From Sinotaia quadrata (Eukaryota; Mollusca; Gastropoda; Architaenioglossa; Viviparidae): 64,000 nucleotides of DNA. Within the stretch, counting starts at the first letter, position 1. Every line of letters starts with the position of its first letter. The stretch spans positions 52,411,201-52,475,200 of the forward strand of contig CM054184.1 of NCBI GenBank assembly GCA_028829895.1, given 5' to 3'. Positions 9,650 through 21,668 of this stretch are shown here, piece by piece. Made by a program: the position numbers and the translations under genes. A model generated the notes under the pieces. It was not told the DNA's origin. It searched no databases and worked only from the letters and a program-made list of their open reading frames with translations.

Positions 9650-10290
9650 TGGGTTTTAAACACTGTTTTTACAGACTCTAACTTTAAGAAATTATAACGG
9701 GGTTTTAAACACTGTTTTTACAGACTCTAACTTTAAGAAATTATAACGGGTTTTAGACACAGTAATTACATAATCTAACTCTAAGAAATTATAACGGGTT
9801 TTAGACATAGTAATTACATAATCTAACTCTAAGAAATTATAACGGGTTTTAGACATAGTAATTACATAATCTAACTCTAAGAAATTATAACGGGTTTTAG
9901 ACATAGTAATTACATAATCTAACTCTAAGAAATTATAACGGGTTTTAGACATAGTAATTACATAATCTAACTCTAAGAAATTATTACGGGTTTTAGACAT
10001 AGTAATTACATAATCTAACTCTAAGAAATTATAACGGGTTTTAGACATAGTTATTTACAGACTTAAACTTTTAAGAAATTATTACATGTTTTAAACAGAG
10101 TAAATCTAATTTTAAGAATTTATTATGGGTTTTAAACACTGTAAATTACAGACTCTAACTTTAAATAATTATTACAGGTTTTAAACACTGTAATAACAGA
10201 CTTAAACCGCAACAAATTATTAAGATATAATCACTGTAATCACAGACTTAAACCGCAACAAATTATTACAGTTTTTAAACTGGATTTTAG
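9650..10290 (+). repeat. 48-bp minisatellite
   Basis: About a dozen copies of a 48-bp unit containing AACGGGTTTTAGACATAG. The central copies are nearly identical and the outer ones degraded. Because 48 is divisible by three, the array reads open on the minus strand as a 16-residue periodic peptide, which is judged accidental. It lies in the intron between the 9003-9485 and 10953-11033 exons. Confidence 0.9.
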
Positions 10291-10483
10291 TTTGTTAATA
10301 CTGTATTTTAGTTTGTTAATACTGTATTTGCTTTAATGATTAATTATTTTAGCAGCTGCCGTTTTTCTTCCAATTTAGTGTTAGAAAGAATAGTATAGCG
10401 ACATTAAAATATATTTTTTACAAATATTTACTGATTTAATTAATTAAGTCGTACATACTACTTGATCTTATCCCCAGTCTCCA

Positions 10484-10640
10484 TGTGCACATTCACACAC
10501 ACATGCGCGCGTACATATACACACTCGCGCACACACGCATACACGAACAAACGCACACACACTCACACAACCGCGCATATATATATATATAAACAAACGC
10601 ATACATATATACATACACACATGCACATAGAAACGCATGC
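10484..10640 (+). repeat. CA/TA-rich microsatellite
   Basis: Degenerate CACA and TATA tracts, including an uninterrupted (AT)n core near 10580. Confidence 0.9.
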
Positions 10641-10952
10641 ACCTTTTCATCGACCGCACGCAAAAGATTACATCCCCATCCATCCCCTACACAAGAATTC
10701 AGTACAAACACGTAAATTTGACTTTCCCTTAATCTCTCTCTTGTAAAATCTAATTCACTTCTTAAGCCATTCGCTATTCACTTGGAAACTATTTTCGTCA
10801 ACTGTCATGAAAAACGTGTTTGCTGACATTCAAAACACACACCTTGCCAAGAGATCCAAATATAAATCTGCAGCCATGTTGTTTTCACTCTTGACAGCAG
10901 TAAACGTTGACCACCATGTTTGTGGTTGTTGGTCACTGATCGTTTCACTTAC

Positions 10953-11033
10953 ATTGGAAGAAAAATCTTCAGCTAGCAAGCAGCGCTGGAGGGCCTGCTC
11001 AAAGTCTACTGCCTGGAGACACGTGACCAGGTC
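10953..11033 (-). CDS. Small linker exon of NERD-like/NTPase gene
   Basis: A clean 81-bp exon on the minus strand with acceptor TTTTTCCATCAG, donor GTAAGTG and 27 codons beginning DLVTCLQAVDFEQALQ. It enters and leaves in phase 0, matching the phase-0 donor of the nuclease exon at 16357. Its content looks like a helical linker between the nuclease and NTPase domains. No function is assigned to it alone. Confidence 0.65.
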
Positions 11034-11040
11034 CTGATGG

Positions 11041-11800
11041 AAAAAGAATTAATAGAAAAGTTGCCATAATTTACTTACAATAATTTTACCTACTTTGTGC
11101 TTAATGCTAGTATATTTACTTCTTTTTTAATAGTATTGTACCCTTTTTAACTTATAACTAATAAATCTACGTTTTTACCTGTTAACTTGGAATTTCCTCA
11201 CCTACATAAATACCTTGTAATATACTGATAAGTTTACATACTTAATTACATATATATACTTATGGAACTGTAATTATCTACCTATATATCTACTTATATA
11301 AATTGTATTCACTTGTTACTAAGAATTTTAAAAATCTTAGTATTTTGGAGATAGAAAAACAATTACAAAAATTGACGTTAGTGCCAAGTAGTCTTCATCA
11401 ATCACTTACCACTAACAATAAATGTGTAAGTCTGGTGTGAAGTCTTATCTCAATAGATAGTAACTGAAGTTGGAAGGAAATAACGGGTACAAATTGTATA
11501 TAATACATGTCAAGTAAAACCGTCGACTTTTGTTAATGCTTGTCTAAGGAATGTCAATAAAGACTTTTCTACTTTCAAGTTGTATTCGTTTCATTTTTAA
11601 CTTTTAGCAGTTTCATGTATAATATGACTTAATGCTTATTTATTAACAACTTACTACTGTAACGCATCGCTAATTAATAAGTACTGACTATTCTCTTTTA
11701 ACCACTTACTTTCTAAATTACTGCTAACAGTAGTGACTTTAAACAACCCAGTCCAAAGAAAATATTAAACCACTTAATGGTAATTAAATAAGAACGACAT
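11041..11800. other. Intron, AT-rich, no feature seen
   Basis: AT-rich sequence between repeat arrays. No exon with a supported splice pair was found. Confidence 0.5.
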
Positions 11801-11804
11801 CAAT

Positions 11805-12080
11805 AAAATCATAACATCAAAGTACGTAAATACCTGTACTAAATGAGTGACATCAATATAATTATAACAAAAAATACATTAATATCTGTTCTACATGTAT
11901 GACATCAATATAATTATAACAAAAAGTACATTAATACCTGTTCTATAAGTATGACATCAATATAATAATAACAAAAAAGCTGCTCTATATGTATGACATC
12001 AATATAATTATAACAAAAAGTACATTAATACCTGTTCTATATGTATGACATCTATATAATTATAACAAAAAATAATTATC
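11805..12080 (+). repeat. 52-bp minisatellite
   Basis: About five copies of an AT-rich 52-bp unit containing GACATCAATATAATTATAAC and a TACATTAATACCTGTTCTA segment, with some copies shortened. Confidence 0.85.
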
Positions 12081-12619
12081 ATTACTTTACAATTAATTAT
12101 AATTGATATAATTGATTCAAGCAAAATGTTATCAGCATATCTGTTTGATTAAATAACAAAATGAAAACTGTTTTGCTAAGATGTGTTTTATTATATTTTA
12201 GATTTAAGTATTTACTTATAATTCTTATCTGAGTTAGTGTAACTATATGGAAAATCAATTCCATAAACAAGAACAACAATATTTTATTTTCATCATCATT
12301 AAATAACAAAATATAAATAAGATCCTAGAATGCAAAGGTCGAGGTATTTAAATAAGGCTTTTAAAGTTCAATTATAATCTGGGTTCATGAATAAATGTAA
12401 ATGGCAAAACAAAACTAAGTAAAAAAAAAAGAATAATAACAAATACAGGTCAACTACCAAATAACCAACAGTACCTCCAGTACATTTTAATGCAGAGCAT
12501 TACAATTGTAATCTAAAAAAAAATGTATCCCTGGGACTTTCGAGTGTTCCCTCAAAAATACTTTAAAATCTCAAAGCGCTTGACGTCAGTTCAGAGACAA
12601 TAAGCTCCTCCCCATTTGT

Positions 12620-12935
12620 GCACCGACATTGAGAGCAAAATTAACATTACTGAAATGTCACCGACCTTGAGAGCAAAATTAACATTACTGAAATGTCACC
12701 GACCTTGAGAGCAAAATTAACATTACTGAAATGTCACCGACCTTGAGAGCAAAATTAACATTACTGATATGTCACCGACCTTGAGAGCAAAATTAACATT
12801 ACTGATATGTCACCGACCTTGAGAGCAAAATTAACATTACTGAAATGTCACCGACCTTGAGAGCAAAATTAACATTACTGAAATGTCACCGACCTTGAGA
12901 GCAAAATTAACATTACTGATATGTCACCGATCACA
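12620..12935 (+). repeat. 38-bp minisatellite
   Basis: Eight nearly identical copies of a 38-bp unit containing CCGACCTTGAGAGCAAAATT. A single A/T change (ACTGAAATG versus ACTGATATG) separates two copy types. Confidence 0.95.
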
Positions 12936-13164
12936 GAAAATCAAATGTCTAGAAATAAAGACAAATCAAAAAAAAAAAAAAGAAAACTTCTCGAGCAGTT
13001 CTAAGCAGATACTTGATACCTAATTGTTGACCCTTGATGTCCGCAGTCTGTTCAGACTTCAAAAGGTCATCCAGTAATCTCACTCGCCAACGTACAAGCA
13101 AACATTCGACACATTCTAAAAGCTATACAACCAAATCTTTTCCGTGAAGTGGACACTAATTGTT

Positions 13165-13568
13165 ATGTGACCAGCACTCTGTCTCTAACTAGAGTCGACA
13201 TCAAGAGCTATGTGACCAAGACGCTTTCTCTAACTAGAGTGGACATCAAGAGCTATGTGACCAAGACGCTGTCTAACTAGAGTGGACACCAAGAGCTATG
13301 TGACCAAGACGCTGTCTAACTAGAGTGGACATCAAGAGCTATGTGACCAAGACGCTGTCTAACTAGAGTGGACACCAAGAGCTATGTGACCAAGACGCTA
13401 ACTAGAGTGGACATCAAGAGCTATGTGACCAAGACGCTGTCTAACTAGAGTGGACATCAAGAGCTATGTGACCAAGACGCTGTCTAACTAGAGTGGACAC
13501 CAAGAGCTATGTGATCGAGACGCTGTCTAACTATAGTGGACATCAAGAGCTATGTGATCGAGACGCTG
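13165..13568 (+). repeat. 43-bp minisatellite, left half, split by a solo LTR
   Basis: About nine copies of a 43-bp unit containing GGACATCAAGAGCTATGTGA; some lack the CTGTCT segment. The same array resumes at 15165, showing one ancestral array split by an insertion. Confidence 0.95.
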
Positions 13569-15164
13569 TGTCACAGTCTGATAAAAATGTCATGACTCCT
13601 TGACCCACTTGTTTATTTTCAAACATCAAAATTTGAAATTCCTTTGTTTGGAGCTCTCCCATGATACTTCAGTATCGAGAAGCTTCCAACAAAGAGGTCA
13701 GAGACATTATGTAACTTTGGACCATTGTCTAAGTTCTCGAACCAACCACATACTACGTGACCAGTCACGTGATGCACCTTCTGATTTTTAATAAATACGG
13801 AACGCGGTTCTGTAGAGTCACTCTGAGATACAAGAAGCCAGACGCCGCTTATTCGTGAGTCGCATAGGAACAGCCGACGCGTTTTGCTGAGATAACACCT
13901 CGATTTCTCACTAAGGTTTTGAATTTATTTAATTGTATTTTGCATTGTTGAACATGTATGTAATTTTGTGCTGTGCATTGCTATTGAGCTTAAGCACGGT
14001 TCGTTGATAAGTGACAAAAACCTATAAGTTATTGTATATAAATCATTGTAACTCTTTTCCCATTGTAACTTTAATTTATATAACTTTAAATTCACTAGAG
14101 CCAGGGATGCCTGAGCCCGACATGAATTTTCTATTGTAATTCAAATTATTGCGTGTAAATTTTAATGTAAATTGTAAAGCACTTTGCTTGGTTTGAATTG
14201 TCCCTTTTGTATGAACTCTAAATTTTAATGTTGTAAATATTTGGTAATTCATACGTCATGCTTGTTAAATGCAACATGCGCGATATTATAATTTTGATCT
14301 AAAATTGTAAACGACGCGTTATGTCGAATTTCTAGCCCGAGTATTTATAAACTGATCGTGCTTAGGTAGGCGACTTTGAAGCAAGACGATTACGAAAACA
14401 CTTTTGCTTTCAGGTCGGTTTCTGTTTCCTACTCCTTATCCTTGTTCCACTGAAGTTGTTCATGCTCTACGAGTGAGCTGAATCCACTGTTGTCCTATTG
14501 CCATTAACGGACAGTGCCAGCGCGCAGGTCTGCACGTCTGTCTATACTCACCATTCCATTCAGCGATACTGAAAGACAATTCCATTGTTATGCTGTATGC
14601 ATCTTTGCTGAGGGAAGACAAGTGAGATAGACTGGTCTGGACTGGATTCGAACACGTGGACCAACATTCGCAAGTTAAGTCATAACTTGGTGTACCAAAA
14701 AAATCAAAAGGAACTCTATTCTCATGGCAATTCTCTAGTTGACAATTTAAAAGCACGTTGATTGCTATGGCTTAGAATTAGACTTCGCGTTCGTATATTA
14801 ACTGTTTGTTAAATTGTTAAACTTATTAAATCTTATTTTTAATTGTTAATCCTCTTTGTAGTACATTTTTATGCATGATAGACCTATAGATTTCTTGGTT
14901 TTGGATGGGGGCGAATGAGCTGAATGACATAACGTATGCATATTAATTTAGAGGAATTTAACGACTCCAAAGCCAGCTTTGTACGCAAATTGTCAGTTTG
15001 TAAATCTGTTGTCTGCACTACAAGACACATTTTAAAGTTAGTCAAATAATAATTTGGGCAGCCAGTCTGTTTAGGATAGAGGGAAGGAATTAATTTAATC
15101 TATCATATTTTAAAGTCCTTAAAATCCTAGGCAGGGTCTATAAATAAATACTGGAAACCTAACA
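13569..15164 (+). mobile_element. Solo LTR A (1596 bp) with 5-bp target duplication
   Basis: It begins TGTCACAGTC and ends ACCTAACA, with perfect 5-bp direct repeats CGCTG at 13564-13568 and 15165-15169. Removing it and one CGCTG restores the minisatellite (GAGACGCTGTCTAA). TG...CA ends and a 5-bp duplication are typical of Ty3/gypsy or BEL LTRs. No coding frame or second LTR is present, so it is probably a recombined solo LTR. An AATAAATACGG motif at about 13790 may be the promoter or R region. Beyond the first seven bases it does not resemble the Gmr1-like LTR by eye. Confidence 0.8.
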
Positions 15165-15440
15165 CGCTGTCTAATTATAGTGGACATCAAGAGCTATGTG
15201 ACCAAGACGCTGTCTAACTAGAGTGGACATAAAGAGCTATGTGACCAAGACGCTGTCTAACTAGAGTGGACATCAAGAGCTATGTGACCAAGACGCTAAC
15301 TAGAGTGGACATCAAGAGCTATGTGACCAAGACGCTAACTAGAGTGGACATCAAGAGCTATGTGACCAAGACGCTAACTAGAGTGGACATCAAGAGCTAT
15401 GTGATCGAGACGCTGTCTCTAACTAGAGTGGTCATTAATT
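15165..15440 (+). repeat. 43-bp minisatellite, right half
   Basis: Continuation of the 13165-13568 array after solo LTR A, with about six copies, several of the 38-bp short form. The short-form copies read open on the plus strand as a repetitive peptide, which is accidental. Confidence 0.95.
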
Positions 15441-15825
15441 TACGTTGCACTCACTGATGCCGTAAGGTTTAAATTTTTCTTTCTGCAGCCATGACATTTC
15501 TTTCTTCAAAATTGAATATATCCCTAAAGTTCATACTAATTGCGTTTATCAATTAATTGTTTTTAATTACCTTTTTAATCTACGGTATTGTCTCTCTGTT
15601 GTCAGGTTGGGCAGACATTGTTAATTAGTGATTGTTTATTAAATACTATGCAGCGTCTGACGTAATATTTGAAGTGTATTCATGCGTGTGATCGGTCAGG
15701 TTAGAATTTTTACCGTTATTTTAATTTACTCAATCAATTTCTAACACAATTTACAGTATTTAAAGCGCCTCATAGTGTATGTGCTGAAGTGTGTATATGT
15801 ATGTATGTCTGTACGTATGCATGTG
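15441..15825. other. Intron sequence, no feature seen
   Basis: AT-rich sequence between the minisatellite and the GT microsatellite. No exon was found. Confidence 0.4.
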
Positions 15826-15854
15826 TCTGATTGTGTGTGTGTGTATTTTTGTTG

Positions 15855-15905
<51 letters not shown>
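15826..15905 (+). repeat. (GT)n microsatellite
   Basis: A long, nearly pure GT run, with imperfect GTAT-type tracts on its left from about 15780. Confidence 0.95.
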
Positions 15906-15908
<3 letters not shown>

Positions 15909-16356
15909 TACTGAGTGGGTAGGCGAATATTGTTAATAGGGCGCAAATGGATTCGAAAGGTCACTGAAATATGAATGTCTATTTTCAGTTTATTTGTTGA
16001 TAAGGAACTAAACTGATTTGTTATATCACGTGATCAGTGTAGATGACGTTGCATGACTGACATGGGAGTGGACATAGACTGCAATGGTCCTCATGGGCAA
16101 CCGCTCTCTACCCTACCCATAGTTTTCTTCCCAGTTTAGCGAATGATGTTGCTCTTGTAAAGAATAAGGGCACACCACGTGACTACTTTATGGATTTATG
16201 GAATGAAGACAATAGTTTTCTACATGTTAATAACTTAAAAATTTGAAGTACTGCAGAAGTACAAAACGACAAATATCTTAATTACTGGGGAAAATTTGGA
16301 CAATTTATGCAGTGACGTCAATGTTAATATTAATTTATTATTACCTAAAGTCTTAC

Positions 16357-17010
16357 CGGTTTTAACTGTTCGTCATTCGTAACAACCTGCATCAGGACAT
16401 CAGTAGTGACGTAAGGCAGAATGAGAAGTTTACGGATGGCAAGGTTGGGTTCAAGGTCTTTGGTTATCTCCCGTAGAACGACTTCGGATTTATTCAGTTG
16501 TTTGATTGCATATCGTACTCTGTCAGTGATCGCTCGGTCTACGTCTGGTTGTGGTAACTGGAGTTGTTGTTGGTTTGACAGAACTGACTTTATCTCTCCG
16601 GTGATTATTCCATAGTGACGATGGATGATGAGAATGTCAAAGTCACCTTGATGGTAATCTTTAGAAAGATTTTTTGGTCTTGTGAACATTTTGGTATTCT
16701 CTGCATAACGTGAATTTCTCAGATAACTAGAAAACTGTAACTGTGAAATGACAAACATTGGTTCACTCTGTTCACTGACCAGTTCTCGCAAATTGCGTAA
16801 CACTCGCTGTAGTGCCAAATCATCCCGTATATGGCAGTCTTGGGCAGGATTACACTGAGGCACGAAGACTGGCTGTCCGGCTACTGTTTCCACGTCTAAT
16901 GGTATCCTGGTGATGACCACTGGCGGGACGAAGTATGTCTTGGTTTCATAATCAGGGTACCACGCACGAATACAGTCCCGCCATACGGCCATGTTGTGTT
17001 GTGACGCCAT
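16357..17010 (-). CDS. NERD-like PD-(D/E)XK nuclease exon, probable gene start
   Basis: 218 codons on the minus strand, from ATG at 17008-17010 (MASQHNMAVW) to a phase-0 donor CCG/GTAAGA. The core reads GDFDILIIHRHYGIITGEIK: acidic residues at 123/125 followed by E139-x-K141, the D...ExK layout of restriction-endonuclease-fold domains such as NERD. It is followed by LLILPYV, a typical late beta strand. Nuclease and NTPase exons on one gene suggest DNA- or RNA-directed ATPase/nuclease activity; the cellular role is unknown. The frame is also open upstream through a G run, but a decayed copy at 19420 is similar only from about this ATG, which supports the start chosen. Confidence 0.7.
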
Positions 17011-17339
17011 TCTTCTGCCTCCCCCCCCCCCTCCGGAATCCGTATACACGTCAATACTTGTGTCTGGTTGACATACTCACTTTACTCAGGTTTAGTAGCC
17101 TGCCAAAAGATGAAATCATGTCACGGTAGCTCTGCTTTTGTTCTGTTGTAGTTTTGAACACTATGTTTATGTAGAAAGATGTAGACGAGTGTTTCAGTTC
17201 AAACATCTATCTCTGTACGTAGTAATACATATACTATTTATAGCCAAGAAGTTTTTTTTACAGACCGTGTGTACGTGCAACACTTGTAAGTATTTTCTTG
17301 TCAAATAGTGTGATCTGTAACAGGAACTTAAACGAGTGA

Positions 17340-17399
17340 CGTCGTAGTTCGCGCTTCAGTGCGCCGGGACAACTGCCAGCATGGGCGGGGCCATAAAAC
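17340..17399 (-). pseudogene. Truncated copy of the P-loop exon start
   Basis: Minus-strand TTCTCTGATTTCAG/GTTTTATGGCCCCGCC closely resembles the acceptor and first bases of the NTPase exon at 9485 (CTCTGATATCAG/GTTTTGCGGTCCCGC). Similarity fades after about 40 bp, and no Walker motif follows. It is either the remnant of a neighbouring paralogue or the short terminal exon of the putative gene at 21.7-26.5 kb; in the phase left by the exon at 21669 it reads 14 residues and stops. Confidence 0.4.
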
Positions 17400-17499
17400 C
17401 TGAAATCAGAGAAGCGGTGTGCATCGAGAGAATTAGGAGAGTAAACTGCCGGCCTGCACGAGTGAACTTTACAAGGATTCGGCACGTACCAGTAGCAAA

Positions 17500-17521
17500 T
17501 AGTAGTAGTAGTAGTAGTAGT
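17500..17521 (+). repeat. (AGT)n microsatellite
   Basis: A short run of AGT/TAG triplets; a second, smaller one lies near 18247. Confidence 0.9.
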
Positions 17522-17774
17522 TGCTGTTTTGATGTAGCGTTCAATATTATATATTTTCCTTTGACCTCTTATTTTCATTTTGATTTTAAATAAATTAAAT
17601 GTATGTCCCTCAAATTTCTCGCATTTTAAATGTTTGTTTAACTGTTCTGTTGTGATAGCTTAGCTTAATTTTAATAACATATTTGTACTGTTGTTAATTT
17701 AATTCAGACAACGTTCGTGATTTATTAATGTAAAAATTTAAATATATATGACGCAGGCAACACTTGCGTCCTCT

Positions 17775-17970
17775 TTTCAGAATCAGACTAATGTCACATA
17801 TGACATTGAGAGATAGGACTAATGTCACATAAGGTCTTGAGAGATAGACTAATATCACATACGACCTGCAGAGATCAGACTAATATTACATACGGTCTTG
17901 TGAGATCAGACTAATATCACTTATGGCCATGCGATATCAGACTAATATCACATAAGGCCTTGTGAGATAC
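17775..17970 (+). repeat. About 36-bp degenerate minisatellite
   Basis: Roughly five diverged copies of a unit with AGACTAATATCACATA and GAGATCAG segments. Confidence 0.8.
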
Positions 17971-19419
17971 GACATTTGAGAATCCAGATTTGGATATCGT
18001 AAATGAACTGTTGATTCTCGACTGAACTTTGTGATTTTCATTACCATTGTTTCTTTAACATTTACATCTTGTAGGGGATAACCTTGTACGACTGGGTGTT
18101 TATTGTGTAATTGTGTGCTAATGGCTTTAGTATGAGTACTGGTGTTGTGGTAAATAACATATGTTGTTGTAAGTAAATGTATAACATCTGGTGTTGTAAA
18201 TAAACTGCATTAAAATGAGTTAGACTTGTGGATATAGAACTTACCATTGTTAGTAGTAGTAAACAGCTATAGCTTATATTGCACCAACTTATAATAAAGT
18301 CGGATTAAAGTTCGATTTCAGCAACAATTTGAAGTATTTATTTGTATTTCTGTGTCTGTAGTACCGAGATTGTAAAGAGTAGGATTCGATGTTTATACAA
18401 AATAAAATAGCAGTCATTTCACACTCATGAATTGTTTGAGCCGACTCTATCAGTTCAAGGCTCATCTAAAGTATTAAGTATAAGTTCTTCAGTAGCTAGA
18501 GTTATTTTCTCTTTCCGTTCTGGGCGGGCACATTTTACAAACGACACTTAGTGGGCGACAAGTGGCTAACGACAACATGCTACTGACACATGCCTAGCAA
18601 CAACTGGCAAACGGCAAGTGACTTGTGCATAATAAGATATACGACATTTTGCTAAACAACAGAACAAACGTACATAATTACCTGATTTATTCTACAGATG
18701 TAAGTTATGTGTAAGCCAGTTGTCTCAAAACTCTTGTCGCCCGCCCACCTGTCAGGCCAAATGAGATTCCCCAGTCCACCAAAACAATGGACACAACTAG
18801 GAATTCAATGTAGTGTTCTAAAATTGCCACATAGCGAAGGGTGCTGTCTAATACTTGGGGAAAGTGGAAAACATTGCTTTAGCTTTTAAAATAATTTCTA
18901 GAAGAAATAACTGAGATAAAATTAACTCATCAGGACCATTGCTTATAATTGCTTATAATCTGTGACGGAAGATCATTAGGTTACTTGAATAAAATAATAT
19001 GGCTTGAAGAAGATTGAACTCATAATTAAGACAATGATTGGGATTCCGTTGCTGTTAATGTAGAATCAAAGAGAAATAATGGCCTAAGGCAAGCGACACG
19101 TAAGGGGAGATCATGCATGGCGTTAAATGAGACACACAACTGTTCCCGGGTCCACAACTATTGCACGCCTCATGAGCACGTTCGTGACAATGAACACGGA
19201 AAATCACGAATTAATGCTTTGTGTGAACAGTTGTTAGCTACTGGCTTAGTCATAGAGTCGCTTACGAACTTTTTTACTCTAAGTCAATAGTGTAGAAATT
19301 GCTATATAGATCGATAGATTTTGGGAACAGTCGTCTGCAACAGAGTTACAGGGACCGGATATTTGAGCCATGTGACATTTTGAAACCTGAGTTCCTTTGT
19401 CGTCAGTAAGGTACACGGC
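17971..19419. other. No gene recognised
   Basis: AT-rich sequence with scattered short frames, none with supported splice sites or known motifs. Confidence 0.4.
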
Positions 19420-19597
19420 AGAATGACGTCACAACACATGACCCGTCGCGGGACTGTATTAGTGCGTGGTACCCTGACTATGAAACCAAGACATGGAGTC
19501 TCCTATCGTCCGGCCAGCTGTCATCAGCAAGATGCCACTTGATGTCACAGTGGCCGGACAGTCTGTTCTCGTGCCGTAATTTAATTCTGCTCAAGCC
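19420..19597 (+). pseudogene. Inverted, decayed copy of the NERD-like exon start
   Basis: From GCAGAATGACGTCACAACAC onward, the plus strand matches the minus-strand coding start at 17010 over about 175 bp. Shared blocks include GCGGGACTGTATT, GTGCGTGGTACCCTGA and ATGAAACCAAGACAT. Small insertions and deletions break the frame, and the similarity stops before the catalytic D...ExK region. The copy faces the intact exon 2.4 kb away, as expected from an inverted duplication followed by decay. Confidence 0.75.
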
Positions 19598-19879
19598 CGT
19601 CTTTCCACTCTTCTACACAGGTCAAATATCAACGTTGATAAACGGCACAGGACGTTTTTGGCTCTTTCGTGATGACGCCCCTTCACAGTTATTAATAATA
19701 TAATGTATTCTTAATAATTATTAACTTATCAATTTATATAATTTAATAAAATTACATTTGGAAGTTATAATTTAGCTACACTGTATTTATATTCTGTCTA
19801 GGTTTCCTACTTCCCAGTAGGGAACTGACGGATCTATTTCTTGGTCGTGTCAAATTCAATACTTCCAAATAAAAGAAAT

Positions 19880-20049
19880 TATTAACGTCATATAAGGTTC
19901 ACAAAACGATAATTTCTTACATATGGAGTCACTTTGGTCCGTCTTTATTTAATCATTTGGGCAGATAACGTCATATAAAGTTAACAAAACGATAAACTTC
20001 TTACATAAGGAGTCACTTTGGTCCGTCTTTATTTAATCATTTGGCAGAT
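19880..20049 (+). repeat. Tandem duplication, about 83-bp unit
   Basis: Two nearly identical copies carrying AACGTCATATAA and GGAGTCACTTTGGTCCGTC, followed by a poly-C/CCA tract (20051-20073). Confidence 0.9.
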
Positions 20050-20073
20050 AACCCCCCCCCCCACCACCACCCC

Positions 20074-20715
20074 GTCTACTCTTGTCATACCAGTTGATAT
20101 GCTTAAGAATGTGAATTATAAACATAAAGTTATTTATTTAATTAATTATAACAATTATATAAAAGATAAAAATCAGAAAATTTCATGATAAGAACATTAT
20201 ATTAGACACAATAACAACAAACTTTGTCAAACAAACAAGTCAGTGCATACAACAAAAACGAACATTGTGTTTTATCATGGAAAGATATTTATTTCCACAA
20301 TAGAATTGATTTGGCTGTTACATTATAGCAAGCGAAGCTAAAGCTTGGAAATATAAAGAAAAAATTAAATGGAAGAAAATATCTTGTTACTATGGATTTC
20401 TGAACTGAAAACTCATTCTGATTGATTAGAATTCGATTAAATAGTTCAGAAATAGACCAGACAGTTTGTAAACATGTTGACATAGAATTAAAACTGCTTA
20501 TTGAAAAGTCCCATATGTCCTAACCTAACATTATAATTTTAATCATATTACGTTGAAAGAAAATTAATTCTGATCTTACTAAAGAAAATATATTTTGGAG
20601 CGTTGACATTAATAACATCACTCAGCATTGGTATGGTATTTAGTGTTTTTCTTAATCTCATCATCTTAAAATGATAAAGTAATTAGTGTAATTCTTAATC
20701 GCATCATTTAATTTT
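20074..20715. other. AT-rich, no gene recognised
   Basis: No supported exon or mobile-element end was seen. Confidence 0.4.
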
Positions 20716-20925
20716 TTCCTTATAAGGTCATTCTACAATGGTAAGGAAATGTGTTTTTATTAATAACGTCATTCTACAATGGTAAGGAAATGTGTTTTTA
20801 TTAATAACGTCATTATACAATAGTAAAGAATAATGTTTTTCCTAATAACATCATTATACAATGGTAAAGAATAATGTTTTTCCAATAATGTCATTCTAAA
20901 ATGGTAAAGAATAATGATTTTCTAC
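20716..20925 (+). repeat. 41-bp minisatellite
   Basis: About five copies of a 41-bp unit containing CTACAATGGTAAGGAAATG and TTATTAATAACGTC. Confidence 0.85.
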
Positions 20926-21668
20926 TCACTGAATAGATTCTTGTTAGCAAAAATCTAATTGTTGTTTGTGTACAGTTTGAAAGGTAATATTAATTTTTTG
21001 ATAGAATTTCGCCCCTTTAACACTTATATTGCAAACTACTTCTATATCCGTTAATTGTTTGTTTTCCTACCAAATAAACGTAAGTGAATTTTACAAACAG
21101 TTATCTTAGTTTTAATGAAAACATTTTGTTTTATTTATTTTATTGTTTGTAAACACAGAAAGCAAGATGGTCATTAGAGAAGCTTTAGCAGTAGCTGGCA
21201 CAATATGACGTCATAATCAAGGTGATATGACAGTTGTCAAAATCCTGATTTCCGTTGACATTATGGGAGTGTTGTTTTTCCGTGAACTACGTGTGGGGGG
21301 TTTCAGTTCACCTCACCCAAATCTTTGTTTCATGGCGCAGTTTTGGCGCGGGGTAAGAACAGTAATTTCCAAGCAAGTTTTGGCCGATCCTAGAAGATAA
21401 AAGAATATTATTAGAAGACCATTCATCCAACTGTCTAATAGCACTGAAATCAGTTTTGTGATTTTAAAACTGTTGTGCCATGTTTGACTAGGATATTGAT
21501 GTTTGTTTCATGTTTTGAATTGAATGAAAGTTATTTTATAATTTATACAACATCTATTTTCACCTCTTCTTTGATGTTTGTTTCATGTTTTGAACTGAAG
21601 GGAATTTATTTTATAATTTATATAACATCTATTTTCACCTCTTCTTTTATGTTTCTCGGAACTGTCAC

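Noticed and set aside
9692..10048. Open frame of repeated MSKTRYNFLELDYVIT peptide
   Set aside because: It is produced by a 48-bp minisatellite whose unit is a multiple of three; no splice sites or start context support it.
9650..10290. CRISPR-like array of regular repeats
   Set aside because: There are no unique spacers between repeats; it is a simple tandem array in a eukaryotic intron.
10462..10746. Histidine/threonine-rich frame
   Set aside because: CA-rich microsatellite translation.
15266..15457. Repeated VDIKSYVTKTLTR peptide
   Set aside because: Artefact of the 43/38-bp minisatellite also present at 13165-13568.
21330..21360. Plus-strand ATGGCGCAGTTTTGGCGCGG followed by GTAAG, resembling a first exon with an E2F-like site
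   Set aside because: Only about seven codons, with no partner exon in the following kilobases; too weak to annotate.
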